Origin: Actinomycetes bacterium
Lineage (GTDB): Bacteria > Actinomycetota > Acidimicrobiia > Acidimicrobiales > Aldehydirespiratoraceae
Reading direction: 5' to 3'
NCBI GenBank assembly: GCA_024276495.1
Contig: JAJRXC010000013.1
Location: forward strand, 70,402-134,401
DNA: 64,000 nt
The translations under genes and the position numbers were made by a program. Below are positions 47,165 to 56,439 of this stretch, in pieces. The notes under the pieces are model-generated. The model was not told the origin of the DNA. It saw only the letters and a list, made by a program, of their open reading frames with translations, and did no database searches. Position 1 is the stretch's first letter; each line of letters starts with the position of its first letter.

Positions 47165-48343
47165 TCAGCCGACTCGGGCGCCGGGCCAGATCTTCAGGAA
47201 GTTCTCCGCGTAGAAGCGGTCTCGGATCGGCTCGCCCCGGTCGGCGATCGCCGTCTCGAATCGGCCGATCGGGTCGCGGCCGCCCTCGATGTGGGGGTAG
47301 TCGCTGGAGAACAGGTAGAGGTCGTCGTGGGACTGATCGACGAGGGTCCCGACGTCCTCGAAGACGAACGGGGTGAATCCCATCTGGGCCCGCAGCGTCT
47401 CCGTGGCCGTCCGGTCGAGCTCGGCGAGATACTGGTCGACCCGGCTCCACGTGCGGATCAACATGTCGAGTCGTTCGAGCAGGGCCGGGACCCAGCCGGC
47501 GCCGAGCTCGACGGACGCGCCGCGAAGGTCGGGAAACTTCTCAAAGACACCGTCGAGCACCATCATCGACACGAAGGTCTCCGGGCCGTGGTGGAGCACC
47601 GCGAAGTCCTTGCTGCGAATGTTCTCACCGCCGCCCATCCAGTCGCGCGCCGGCGGTCGACCGGTGTTGGCCCAGCCCGGGTCGAGCTGCAACGGCGCGC
47701 CACCGACATGGAGCACGAACGGGGTCGCGCGCTCGGCCAGCCGGGCCCAGAACGGATACAGGTCGACATGGCCGGGGGAGCGGCCTCCAACGAGCCCGTG
47801 GCCCACCCAGATCGCCTCGAGGCCGGCGTCGAGGGCCCAGTCGAGCTCGACGAGGGCGTCGTCGACGTCGTTGAGGGGAACGACGCCCACCCCCATGAGA
47901 CGGTCGTCGTCGGCACAGAACTCCGCCATCGCCCGGTTGTGGGCCCGGGTCGCCCCGTACCGCAGCCGGTTGGACATCTTGGTGCTCGGGTGAAAGATGG
48001 GCTTGACGCTGTGAGTGGCGAACACCAGCTGCCTCGCGAAGCCGAGCAGGTCGAGCGCGGTGGTGCGCTCCCCACGATCGAACGCGCCGAGGGCCTGAAT
48101 CTCCTTCGACCGGGCGATCAGCTGGTCGCCCATCGCGATCTGGGCTTCGACATGGGCACGGGTGTGGCCGCCTTGGGCGACCAGGGTCGCCACTTCGTCG
48201 TCGGTGACGATCGAGGCGGCGTAGCTGACCGGCTTCAGCTGCTCGGCGACATCGGGATCGGCATGATCGATGAGGAACCGGGGAAGCTCCATGATGTGAC
48301 TGTCGGCGTCGTAGAACGTGCGGTCGGCGGGTGCGTAAGCCAT
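47165..48343 (-). CDS. amidohydrolase family protein
   Basis: DADSHIMELPRFL, VFEKFPDLRGASVELGAGWVPALLERLD, LFSSDYPHIEGGRDPIGRFE. Confidence 0.88.
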   Translation of the reverse strand: MAYAPADRTFYDADSHIMELPRFLIDHADPDVAEQLKPVSYAASIVTDDEVATLVAQGGHTRAHVEAQIAMGDQLIARSKEIQALGAFDRGERTTALDLLGFARQLVFATHSVKPIFHPSTKMSNRLRYGATRAHNRAMAEFCADDDRLMGVGVVPLNDVDDALVELDWALDAGLEAIWVGHGLVGGRSPGHVDLYPFWARLAERATPFVLHVGGAPLQLDPGWANTGRPPARDWMGGGENIRSKDFAVLHHGPETFVSMMVLDGVFEKFPDLRGASVELGAGWVPALLERLDMLIRTWSRVDQYLAELDRTATETLRAQMGFTPFVFEDVGTLVDQSHDDLYLFSSDYPHIEGGRDPIGRFETAIADRGEPIRDRFYAENFLKIWPGARVG

Positions 48344-48364
48344 GGGCGACCCTAACGTGCGACG

Positions 48365-51100
48365 ATGAGGCCCCGCATGAGCACCGACCCCGACCTCGAG
48401 GCGATCGACGCCGCGCTCCGAGCCGACATCCGACGGCTGGGGAACCAGCTCGGCGACGCGCTCGTTCGCCAGCAGGGCCCCGAGCTCCTCGACCGGGTCG
48501 AGCGGATCCGGGCGATCGCCCGGCAGCTGCGAAGCGGCGACCCGGCGACCGCCGAGCTCGCCGAGGTGCTCGGCGACGTCGACGTCGTCGACGCGATCTC
48601 GTTGGTTCGTGCCTTCACCATCTACTTCCATCTCGCCAACACCGCCGAGCAGGTCCACCGCATCGATGATCTCAACACCACGACCCGGGGTCGCGATCGG
48701 CGGTTCGCAGAGACCGTCGCCCGGCTGCAGGCGGCCGGTCTGGAGGATTCCGAGATCGTCACCGCGGCGCGTGAGCTCGACCTGCGGCCGGTCTTCACCG
48801 CCCACCCGACCGAGGCTTCCCGGCGCTCGATTCTCGACAAGCTGGCCGAGATCTCCGAACTCGTCGAACGGCGGGGGGACGAGCGATCCGGGGAGATCGA
48901 GCGGCGCCGCATCGACCGTCGAGTCGACGAGCTGATCGACGCGATCTGGCTCACCGACGAGCTCCGGCGGGCACAACCCGAGCCCAGTGACGAGGCCCGC
49001 TCGATCCTCTACTTCCTCGGCGAAGCCGTTGCCGAGGGCCTGCCCGAGTTGTTCGACGATGTCGACGCGGCGCTGCGGGCGATCGGCGGTGGTCTTGGGG
49101 GCGAGGCCACTCCCGTGCGCTTCGGGTCGTGGGTCGGTGGCGACCGCGACGGCAACCCGAACGTCACGCCGGCGACCACGCTCGAGGTACTCGAGTTCCA
49201 ACGCGGTCGGGCGCTCCGGTTGCTGATCGGAGAGATCGAGGGCCTGTCGGCCGAGCTCTCGGTGAGCACCGCGGTCACCGACGTCTCCGCGGAGCTGAGC
49301 GCCCAGCTCGAAGCCGACCGGGAGGAGTTCCCCGAGCTGACCGATCGGTTCCGGGCGTTGAGTGCGGGCGAGCCCTACCGTCAACGGTGCGCGGTGATCC
49401 GCGAACGCCTCGTCCAGGCGCTGGCGGATCCACCGGGGCTCCACGCCTACGCGTCGGCCGATGAGCTCCTCGCCGACCTCGCCGTCATGGCGACGTCGCT
49501 CGACGCGCACCATGGCGCGCTGCTGGCCCGCGGCCGGGTCACCCGGGTCCGGCGAATGGCCGCGATGATCGGTTTCCACCTGGCCACGCTCGACATCCGC
49601 CAGCACACCAAGGAGCACCACTCGGCACTGAGCGAGCTCTTCGACGCGCTCGATGTCGACTACGCCCGCCTCGACCGCCCGACGAGGACCGAGCTCCTGG
49701 CCCGTGAGCTCGAGAGCCGTCGTCCGCTCGCCCCGCCCGGTCTCGCGTCGGCTCCGGCCGCGCTCGTCTTGTTCGACACGATCCGCCAGGGGATGGACCG
49801 GGCCGGCGACGCCGTCATCGAGAGCTACATCATCTCGATGACCCAGGGGGTCGATGATGTTCTCGCCCCGGCGGTGCTCGCTCGCGATGTCGGCCTGGTG
49901 GACCTGCCCGGCGGGATCGCCCGGATCGGATTCGTTCCCCTGTTCGAGACGATCGAGGACCTGCGCGCCATCGGACCGATCCTGCGAGAACTGCTCGCGG
50001 TGCCCGCGTACCGCCGGCTCGTCGCGCTGAGAGGCGACGCGCAGGAGGTGATGGTCGGCTACTCCGATTCCAACAAGGACGGGGGCATCACGACATCGCA
50101 GTGGGAGATCCACAAGGCGCTGCGGGAGATCGCCGCCGTGTCGGCCGAGACCGGCGTTCGCATCGTCGTCTTCCACGGGCGCGGGGGCACGGTCGGCCGG
50201 GGAGGGGGGCCGACCAACGCCGCGATTCTCGGGCAGCCGGCCGGGTCCGTCGTGGGCGCGATGAAGATCACCGAACAAGGGGAGGTGATCGCCGACAAGT
50301 ACGGCCTGCCCCGCCTGGCCCAGCGCAACCTCGACCTCGCCCTCTCGGCGGTGCTCGAGGCCACCTTGATCCATCGCCGACCCCGCCACGACGAGGCGAC
50401 GCTGGCGAGTTGGAACTCGGTGATGGAGTTGATGTCGACCTCGGCCTACGCGTGCTACCGCGACTTCCTCGAGCGCCCCGGCCTGGTCGAGTACTTCACG
50501 ACATCGACACCGGTCGAGGAGTTGGCGGCGATGAACATCGGTTCGCGCCCGGCCCGGCGAGCGTCCGCGTTGGGCGGGATCGAGGATCTGCGGGCCATTC
50601 CGTGGGTGTTCGGCTGGACCCAGTCGCGTCAGATCATTCCCGGCTGGTTCGGCGTCGGCACCGGCCTGGCAACGGCCCGCCAGGCCGGCCACGGTGACCT
50701 GTTGGCGGTGATGTTCGACAACTGGCAGTTCTTCGGGACCTTCATCTCCAATGTCGAGATGACCCTGGCCAAGACCGATCTGGCCATCGCCCGCAACTAT
50801 GTCGACCGGCTCGTCGATCCGGCGCTGCACGACTTCTTCGAGATCGTGGTGGAGGAGCATGATCGAACGGTCGACGAGCTGACCCGTCTCACCGGCGGCG
50901 AGCTCCTCGGAGACGTGCCCGTGTTGAAGCGCACCCTGGCCGTTCGCGACGTCTACCTCGACCCGATCAACCTTCTCCAGGTGGAGCTGCTGGCCCGCTC
51001 CCGCGCCGGTGAACCCGATGGCACATCCGCCGATCGACTGCGGCGGGCCCTGCTGCTCACGGTCAATGGTGTGGCCGCCGGTCTGCGCAACACCGGCTGA
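48365..51100 (+). CDS. ppc: phosphoenolpyruvate carboxylase
   Basis: VFTAHPTEASRRSILDKL, GSWVGGDRDGNPNVT, VMVGYSDSNKDGGITTSQWEI, FHGRGGTVGRGGGPTNAAI. Confidence 0.96.
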   Translation: MRPRMSTDPDLEAIDAALRADIRRLGNQLGDALVRQQGPELLDRVERIRAIARQLRSGDPATAELAEVLGDVDVVDAISLVRAFTIYFHLANTAEQVHRIDDLNTTTRGRDRRFAETVARLQAAGLEDSEIVTAARELDLRPVFTAHPTEASRRSILDKLAEISELVERRGDERSGEIERRRIDRRVDELIDAIWLTDELRRAQPEPSDEARSILYFLGEAVAEGLPELFDDVDAALRAIGGGLGGEATPVRFGSWVGGDRDGNPNVTPATTLEVLEFQRGRALRLLIGEIEGLSAELSVSTAVTDVSAELSAQLEADREEFPELTDRFRALSAGEPYRQRCAVIRERLVQALADPPGLHAYASADELLADLAVMATSLDAHHGALLARGRVTRVRRMAAMIGFHLATLDIRQHTKEHHSALSELFDALDVDYARLDRPTRTELLARELESRRPLAPPGLASAPAALVLFDTIRQGMDRAGDAVIESYIISMTQGVDDVLAPAVLARDVGLVDLPGGIARIGFVPLFETIEDLRAIGPILRELLAVPAYRRLVALRGDAQEVMVGYSDSNKDGGITTSQWEIHKALREIAAVSAETGVRIVVFHGRGGTVGRGGGPTNAAILGQPAGSVVGAMKITEQGEVIADKYGLPRLAQRNLDLALSAVLEATLIHRRPRHDEATLASWNSVMELMSTSAYACYRDFLERPGLVEYFTTSTPVEELAAMNIGSRPARRASALGGIEDLRAIPWVFGWTQSRQIIPGWFGVGTGLATARQAGHGDLLAVMFDNWQFFGTFISNVEMTLAKTDLAIARNYVDRLVDPALHDFFEIVVEEHDRTVDELTRLTGGELLGDVPVLKRTLAVRDVYLDPINLLQVELLARSRAGEPDGTSADRLRRALLLTVNGVAAGLRNTG

Positions 51101-51104
51101 GCGC

Positions 51105-51857
51105 CTAGCGGAAGCCGGCGAGCCGCTCGGCGGTGTCGTCGATCGGGTAGCTGGTCGCGGCTTCGTAGGCGAGCCCGTGGGAGAGGGGCCGTTCCATCGC
51201 CTCGCGGTAGAGGTCCTTGTAGGCCCGAAGCGAGCCATCACTGTTCGCCAACAACGTCGCGACCAGCTCGTCGACCGTGACGTCGAGCCCGGCGAGGGGA
51301 ACGGCCCGGGCGACCATCCCGAGCCGGTGCGCCTCGGCGCCGCTGAACGTCCGCCCGGTGTAGGAGAGATCGCGGGCCGCGGCGATCCCGACGAGCCGGG
51401 GGAGCCGTTGGCTCATGCCCCACGTCGGCCGCAGCCCGAACTTGGCGTGCGTGTCGCCGAACTTCGCATCGTCGGCGACGACCGCCAGGTCACAGGCGAG
51501 AACGAGCTCGAGCGCACCGGTGAAACAGAACCCGTTGACCTTCGCGACGGTGATCGCCGGCATCGTGGACAACCGTGCGGTGATCCGGCGGGCGGGTAGA
51601 TCGAGGATGTCGCCCACCGTGCCGTCGACCAGTTCCCGGTCGCCCAGAGCCTTGAGATCCACGCCCGCGCTGAACGCCCGACCGGCACCGGTCAGCACCA
51701 CCACGCGGACGTCGTCGTTCGCGAGCGCGTCGAGCTCGTCGTCGAGCGCGGCGAGCATCGTCGGCGTGATCGCGTTCAGCGCGTCGGGCCGGTTCAAGGT
51801 GATGGTCGCGGCGGCCTCGTCGCGGGTCACGAGGATCTCGGGTTCGGTGTCGGTCAC
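51105..51857 (-). CDS. enoyl-CoA hydratase/isomerase family protein
   Basis: ITLNRPDALNAITPTML, AFSAGVDLKAL, VAKVNGFCFTGALELVLACDLAV; GTG 51857. Confidence 0.88.
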   Translation of the reverse strand: MTDTEPEILVTRDEAAATITLNRPDALNAITPTMLAALDDELDALANDDVRVVVLTGAGRAFSAGVDLKALGDRELVDGTVGDILDLPARRITARLSTMPAITVAKVNGFCFTGALELVLACDLAVVADDAKFGDTHAKFGLRPTWGMSQRLPRLVGIAAARDLSYTGRTFSGAEAHRLGMVARAVPLAGLDVTVDELVATLLANSDGSLRAYKDLYREAMERPLSHGLAYEAATSYPIDDTAERLAGFR

Positions 51858-51917
51858 GACTCTGTGTGTAGCCGACACCGGCCCTCGGCGCCCGGTCGGC
51901 GCGGGTACCGTCGGGGC

Positions 51918-53138
51918 GTGGACTCCTCGGCCCGACGCATCGCCGCTCTGTGCACGAGGGTCCTTCACCAGAACTGGCGTGAGGGCGAACAGGACGGACG
52001 CCGCTACGGGTTCAGCTCGCCGAGCCCCGGCCGCTACGACTGGCAGTGGTACTGGGACTCCTGCTTCCACGCGATAATCTGGCGCCGGTTGGACCCGGCC
52101 CGGTCCCGGCTCGAGCTCGAGACGCTGCTCGACTCCTCGCGAGACGGATTCATCGGCCACATCGGTTTCCTCGGACGACCGCTCAACCTCGAACGGGCCG
52201 TCCGCTACAACGTCGCGACCCGTCACGCGCCCACCACGAGCACGATCCAACCGCCCCTGTTGGCATGGGCGTGGTCACGGGCGGTCGGAGACCCGACCGC
52301 CGAGCCCCGCATCGTCGAGCACCATCGTTGGCTGCGGACCAACCGTGACCTCGCCGGCGACAACCTCCTCTGGCTGATCCAGCCCGACGAGTCAGGCCTG
52401 GACGCGTCACCGAAGTTCGACCATGTGTGGGGTCGGCGGGCGCAGGGGCACCGGCTCTTCCCGTTTCTCATCCACGGCAACCGGCGTCGCGGATTCGACG
52501 CGCGTCGAATCGCGGCCGACGACCGCCCAGTGGTCTGCGAGGTCGTGACCAACGTCTTTTGGTCCCTGGCCGAGCAGGCGATGGGGAGGCCCTCACCCAC
52601 GCCCGCTCTCGTGGAACGGCTCTGGCACGACGATCTCGGCCGCTTCCTGGACGACGTTCGGTCGCCGGTGCGCGACATCGCCGCGGTCGACATCCCGTTC
52701 ACGTGGGACACGCTCGCCCCGCTGGCGCTGCCCGATCTTCCCGACGAGATCGCGCATCGGCTGATCGAGGAGACCCTCTTCGCACCCGGGAAGTTCTGGG
52801 ACGCGGTGCCCGTGCCCTCGGTCGCGCTCGACGACCCGGCCCACACCTCGCGGGACCACTACTGGGGACTGCGCCGCTACTGGCGCGGCCCGAGCTGGGT
52901 CAACGCAGCGTGGCTCGTGTGGATGGGGTTGTGTCGACTCGGCTACGCGACCGAAGCCGACCGGCTCCGGGATCGACTCGTCGAGGTCGTGCTGCGCGAG
53001 GGTCTGCGGGAGTACTACGAGGCGCGCACCGGAGCCGGGATGGGCGCCCGTGACTTCGGCTGGTCGGCCCTCGTCTGGGAGATGGTCGACCCACTCGACG
53101 CGACGTCAGTGGACGCCGCACAACTCGATGTGGAATGA
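51918..53138 (+). CDS. MGH1/GH63-like glycoside hydrolase (trehalase/glucosidase fold)
   Basis: YDWQWYWDSCFHAIIW, SGLDASPKFD, RDHYWGLRRYWRGPSWVNAAWLVWMGL, EYYEARTGAGMGARDFGWSALVWEM. Confidence 0.85.
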   Translation: MDSSARRIAALCTRVLHQNWREGEQDGRRYGFSSPSPGRYDWQWYWDSCFHAIIWRRLDPARSRLELETLLDSSRDGFIGHIGFLGRPLNLERAVRYNVATRHAPTTSTIQPPLLAWAWSRAVGDPTAEPRIVEHHRWLRTNRDLAGDNLLWLIQPDESGLDASPKFDHVWGRRAQGHRLFPFLIHGNRRRGFDARRIAADDRPVVCEVVTNVFWSLAEQAMGRPSPTPALVERLWHDDLGRFLDDVRSPVRDIAAVDIPFTWDTLAPLALPDLPDEIAHRLIEETLFAPGKFWDAVPVPSVALDDPAHTSRDHYWGLRRYWRGPSWVNAAWLVWMGLCRLGYATEADRLRDRLVEVVLREGLREYYEARTGAGMGARDFGWSALVWEMVDPLDATSVDAAQLDVE

Positions 53139-54257
53139 CCCTCGCCCGGTTGCCTTCGCTTCGTACAGGGCGCGGTCGGCGACGGCCATGATCTCGCCGA
53201 GGTCACCGGTGCCCGGATCGATCGCGACGCCCATCGTCGCTCCGATCGTCACACGCCCGACCGGCAACGCGTATTCCCCGCGCACGGCGCGGCCCAGTCG
53301 TTCCGCGGCCCGGGCCGCTTCGCGTTCGTTCCTGACGATCATGACCGCTATGAACTCGTCGCCGCCGTGGCGCACCAACAGGTCGCGGTCGCGTACCGCC
53401 TCGCGGAGACGACGAGCAACCAGACGGAGGACCTCGTCGCCCACCAGATGTCCATGGGTGTCGTTGACCGCCTTGAAGTGATCGAGATCGATCACCACGA
53501 CCGCGCGCAACCGGTTTGCCGCGGTGGCTTCGTCGCCGATGAGGTTGGCGCCGCTGGCGAGCGCCCGTCGGTTGCCGAGACCGGTCAGCGGATCGTTGCG
53601 CGCCTCATCGGTGAGGGAGCGGTTGAGCCGGTCGTTCTCGGCCAGGAGCGCCACAACCCGAAAGGCGAGAACGGCGAGGAGGATCACGGCACCGGCGAGG
53701 TGACCCGTGCCGGCGTCGGAGACGAGAATCGCGCTCCCGGCCAGCGCGAGGGGCAACACGGTGATCGCCGCGTGCCAGCCGACGCCCCGGGTTCTCGGCT
53801 GGAGCTCGCCCTCGACCGTGACGAGCACCGACACCGCGAGCAGCCCCAGCCCGACCGTCCAGAGATAGTCCCACCACGAACCGAAGCGAAGCGTGCCCTC
53901 GTAGAAGAAGCGGATGTGGAACACGCCGGCCGCGCTGGTCACCGCCCCTCCGATCCCCAACATCCAGAGAGCGACCCGGCCGCGGCCCGCCGTGTAGGGG
54001 ATGATCACGAGCACGGTGGTGCGCAAGGTGATGGCGCTGATCGCGAACGCCACGTGCACGAGCGTCGTGGTCGACGAGTCAACGGAGAGAAGGGGTCCGA
54101 TGGTCCATGGCCAAACCGCTATCACGAGCGCCGTGGTCACCCAGACCGCGTCGGCTGCGGTCCGGAGCGAGGCCAGGCCGGGAAGGGCAGGCAGGCTCAT
54201 CACGACGACCGCAGCCCAAAAGCCGAGTGCGGGCAGGAAGGCTGCATCGAGGGCCAT
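53106..54257 (-). CDS. multi-TM GGDEF diguanylate cyclase
   Basis: DPLTGLGNRRAL, VVIDLDHFKAVNDTHGHLVGDEVLRLVARRL, LLVRHGGDEFIAVMI. Confidence 0.92.
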   Translation of the reverse strand: MALDAAFLPALGFWAAVVVMSLPALPGLASLRTAADAVWVTTALVIAVWPWTIGPLLSVDSSTTTLVHVAFAISAITLRTTVLVIIPYTAGRGRVALWMLGIGGAVTSAAGVFHIRFFYEGTLRFGSWWDYLWTVGLGLLAVSVLVTVEGELQPRTRGVGWHAAITVLPLALAGSAILVSDAGTGHLAGAVILLAVLAFRVVALLAENDRLNRSLTDEARNDPLTGLGNRRALASGANLIGDEATAANRLRAVVVIDLDHFKAVNDTHGHLVGDEVLRLVARRLREAVRDRDLLVRHGGDEFIAVMIVRNEREAARAAERLGRAVRGEYALPVGRVTIGATMGVAIDPGTGDLGEIMAVADRALYEAKATGRGSFHIELCGVH

Positions 54258-54293
54258 GCTGAGCCCCTCCTCGGGAGGGCGAGGGTCCAGCGC

Positions 54294-54578
54294 TTAGAGG
54301 ATCGTCGTCACCAGGAAGCTGCCGGCGATGAGACCCATCGCCAGGCGCTGGGCACCGTGGCTCGTCCGGGCCGTCGTCAACGCAGCCGCGATCACGATCA
54401 GCGAGAGAACCGTGTAGGTGACGTCGGAGACGAGATTGTCGATGTTCTGGTCGAGCGGCAGCGCGTAGAGGATGGCGGTCGACGCCATGATCCCGATGAC
54501 GAGAAGGGCGACGAGCGGTCGCGTGCGCGAACCATCGCGGGACAACAACTCCGTGGTGTCGGCGCGCCAGGCGTGCAT
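54294..54578 (-). CDS. small membrane protein upstream of the GGDEF gene
   Basis: Hydrophobic stretches TRPLVALLVIGIMASTAILYALPL, YTVLSLIVIAAALTTA, AMGLIAGSFLVTTIL; ATG 54578 within longer ORF. Confidence 0.55.
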   Translation of the reverse strand: MHAWRADTTELLSRDGSRTRPLVALLVIGIMASTAILYALPLDQNIDNLVSDVTYTVLSLIVIAAALTTARTSHGAQRLAMGLIAGSFLVTTIL

Positions 54579-54682
54579 GGTCACCGATGCCAATCGGACG
54601 GTTCGTCGCGAATCGTAGGTGATGGATTTGGCTCGTCCGGCCCGATTGGGCCGCGCGCGGATAGGGTTCCGGTTCAGGGAGA

Positions 54683-55357
54683 TCAATCGCCGCGCTGTTC
54701 GAGCAACTCGACCAGGGTTGCTGCGAACCGTTCGGCGTCGCCGGGCCACCGGGCGGTGATCAACGCCCCGTCCTCGACGACGAATCCCTTGCCGTGGACC
54801 GGAAGCAACGGTCCGGGCTTCCACTCGCCATCAGGCCCGATGGCGCGGCGAACCTCGTCTTGGACCCACTCCGGATAGGTGCGGAAGTAGTCGCCGCGGG
54901 TGGCCTTCGTCGCGATCCGGGCCCCCTTCTCGAACCGTTTCGGCAGCCCGGTGAGGGTGCGCCCGGCCACGACCGACATTTCCGATTCCGGGTCGACGGA
55001 ACGGGCGAGAACCACCGTGCCGTGGCAGATCGCGCCGACCGGCGCGTCGGCACGGAAGAACGCCACGACCGCATGCTGCAGCGACGTGTCCTCGAGGTAT
55101 TGACGCATCCCGCGGGCGTGGCCACCGGGGAGCACGAGCAGGTCGAACCGTCCGGGTTCGATGTCGGCGTAGCGAATCGGCGAACGAAAGGCATCGGTCG
55201 CCGTCATCTCCTCGTACGCCGCGGCGTGTGCGGGCCGGGCCTTGACCTGGCCGAGGAGCACACCGGACAACATGTCGGGATCACATGCACCGATCGAACC
55301 GTCGCCGGTCGCGAAGGTCACCTCGTGGCCTGCGTCCGTCAGGACCCGCCACGGCAC
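54683..55357 (-). CDS. DJ-1/PfpI family protein (N-terminal start uncertain)
   Basis: DAGHEVTFATGDG, RFDLLVLPGGHARGMRQYLED, GAICHGTVVLARS. Confidence 0.85.
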   Translation of the reverse strand: MPWRVLTDAGHEVTFATGDGSIGACDPDMLSGVLLGQVKARPAHAAAYEEMTATDAFRSPIRYADIEPGRFDLLVLPGGHARGMRQYLEDTSLQHAVVAFFRADAPVGAICHGTVVLARSVDPESEMSVVAGRTLTGLPKRFEKGARIATKATRGDYFRTYPEWVQDEVRRAIGPDGEWKPGPLLPVHGKGFVVEDGALITARWPGDAERFAATLVELLEQRGD

Positions 55358-55470
55358 GGCTACCTCGGTGGGGTCGAAGTCCCGGTTGGCGAGGGCGATG
55401 ACGACGGTGGTGATGGGGGGACGTTACACGGCGCCGCCGCCGGGGCGACCTCGGCCCCGCTCGCGGTTCG

Positions 55471-56313
55471 TCAGTCGAGCGCGGCGGTGTACAGCGAGTG
55501 GACCCGCCGGGTCACAGGGCCGGGCCGGCCGGATCCGATCGGGCGGTCGTCGATGGTGACGGTCGGTCGGATCTCGGTGGTCGTGCCGGTGAGAAAGACC
55601 TCGTCGGCGGCGAACAGCTCGTCGAGCTCGATGCGGCGTTCATCGACGGGGATGCCGGCGGCTCGGGCGAGGTCGATCACCACGGCCCGGGTCACGCCGG
55701 CGAGGACGAGATCGTCGGCCGGTGCCGTGATCAGCCGGTTGTCGTTCACTATGAAGATGTTGTTGTGGGCGCCTTCGGTGACGACGCCGTCACGATGAAG
55801 GACGACATCGGTGACGCCGGCTTCGGTCGCGGCCTGTTGGGCGAGCACGTTCGGCAGCAGCCCGGTGGCCTTGATGCGAGGGAGCAGCCACCGCAGGTCC
55901 GGGTGGGTGATGGCAGAGCTGCCCCGGTCGAAGTCGGCGGGTGTCGCGGCGGACAGCGTCTTCGTGGCGGCGTACACGGTTGGCGTGACGGCGTCGATCG
56001 GGAAGGCATGTGTCCTCGGGGCAACCCCTCGTGTCACCTGGAGGTAGATCATCGCGAGGCTGGCGTCGGCGAGCCGATTGCGGCGGATCAGTTCGTCGTG
56101 GACCGGGACGAGAGCGGTGACATCGAACTCGATGCGGATCTCGGCCAGCCCGTCGGCCAGGCGGGCCAGATGGCGGTCGAGAAAGGCGCACCGACCGTGG
56201 TGGATCGCCGTTGCCTCGTAGCACGCGTCGCCGAGCAGGAAGCCGCGATCGTCGACGGACACGAATGCCTTGTCGTGGGGCAGGTACTCGCCGTTGAGAT
56301 ACACGGTGTCCAT
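55471..56313 (-). CDS. class IV aminotransferase (branched-chain or D-amino-acid type)
   Basis: VYLNGEYLPHDKAFVSVDDRGFLLGDACYEA, HRDGVVTEGAHNNIFIV, FLTGTTTEIRPTVTID. Confidence 0.9.
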   Translation of the reverse strand: MDTVYLNGEYLPHDKAFVSVDDRGFLLGDACYEATAIHHGRCAFLDRHLARLADGLAEIRIEFDVTALVPVHDELIRRNRLADASLAMIYLQVTRGVAPRTHAFPIDAVTPTVYAATKTLSAATPADFDRGSSAITHPDLRWLLPRIKATGLLPNVLAQQAATEAGVTDVVLHRDGVVTEGAHNNIFIVNDNRLITAPADDLVLAGVTRAVVIDLARAAGIPVDERRIELDELFAADEVFLTGTTTEIRPTVTIDDRPIGSGRPGPVTRRVHSLYTAALD

Positions 56314-56351
56314 CGCCGCAACGTAGCGCCCCACCCCTCCCCTCGACCCCT

Positions 56352-56363
56352 CGAAATCTGTGG
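56352..56363. repeat. left inverted repeat CGAAATCTGTGG
   Basis: Exact reverse complement of 57435-57446. Confidence 0.7.
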
Positions 56364-56439
56364 CGCAGGTGTACACGCGGTGTAGGCCAGGCGCCCTGAT
56401 TTCGGGATGCGGGAGGAGGTGAGCTGAGCGGACGGCAAG

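Noticed and set aside
47165-51241. 1358-aa minus-strand ORF spanning the antisense of ppc
   Set aside because: Only the part up to ATG 48343 reads as a real family (amidohydrolase). The rest is antisense to well-supported ppc and has the low-complexity composition typical of high-GC antisense frames.
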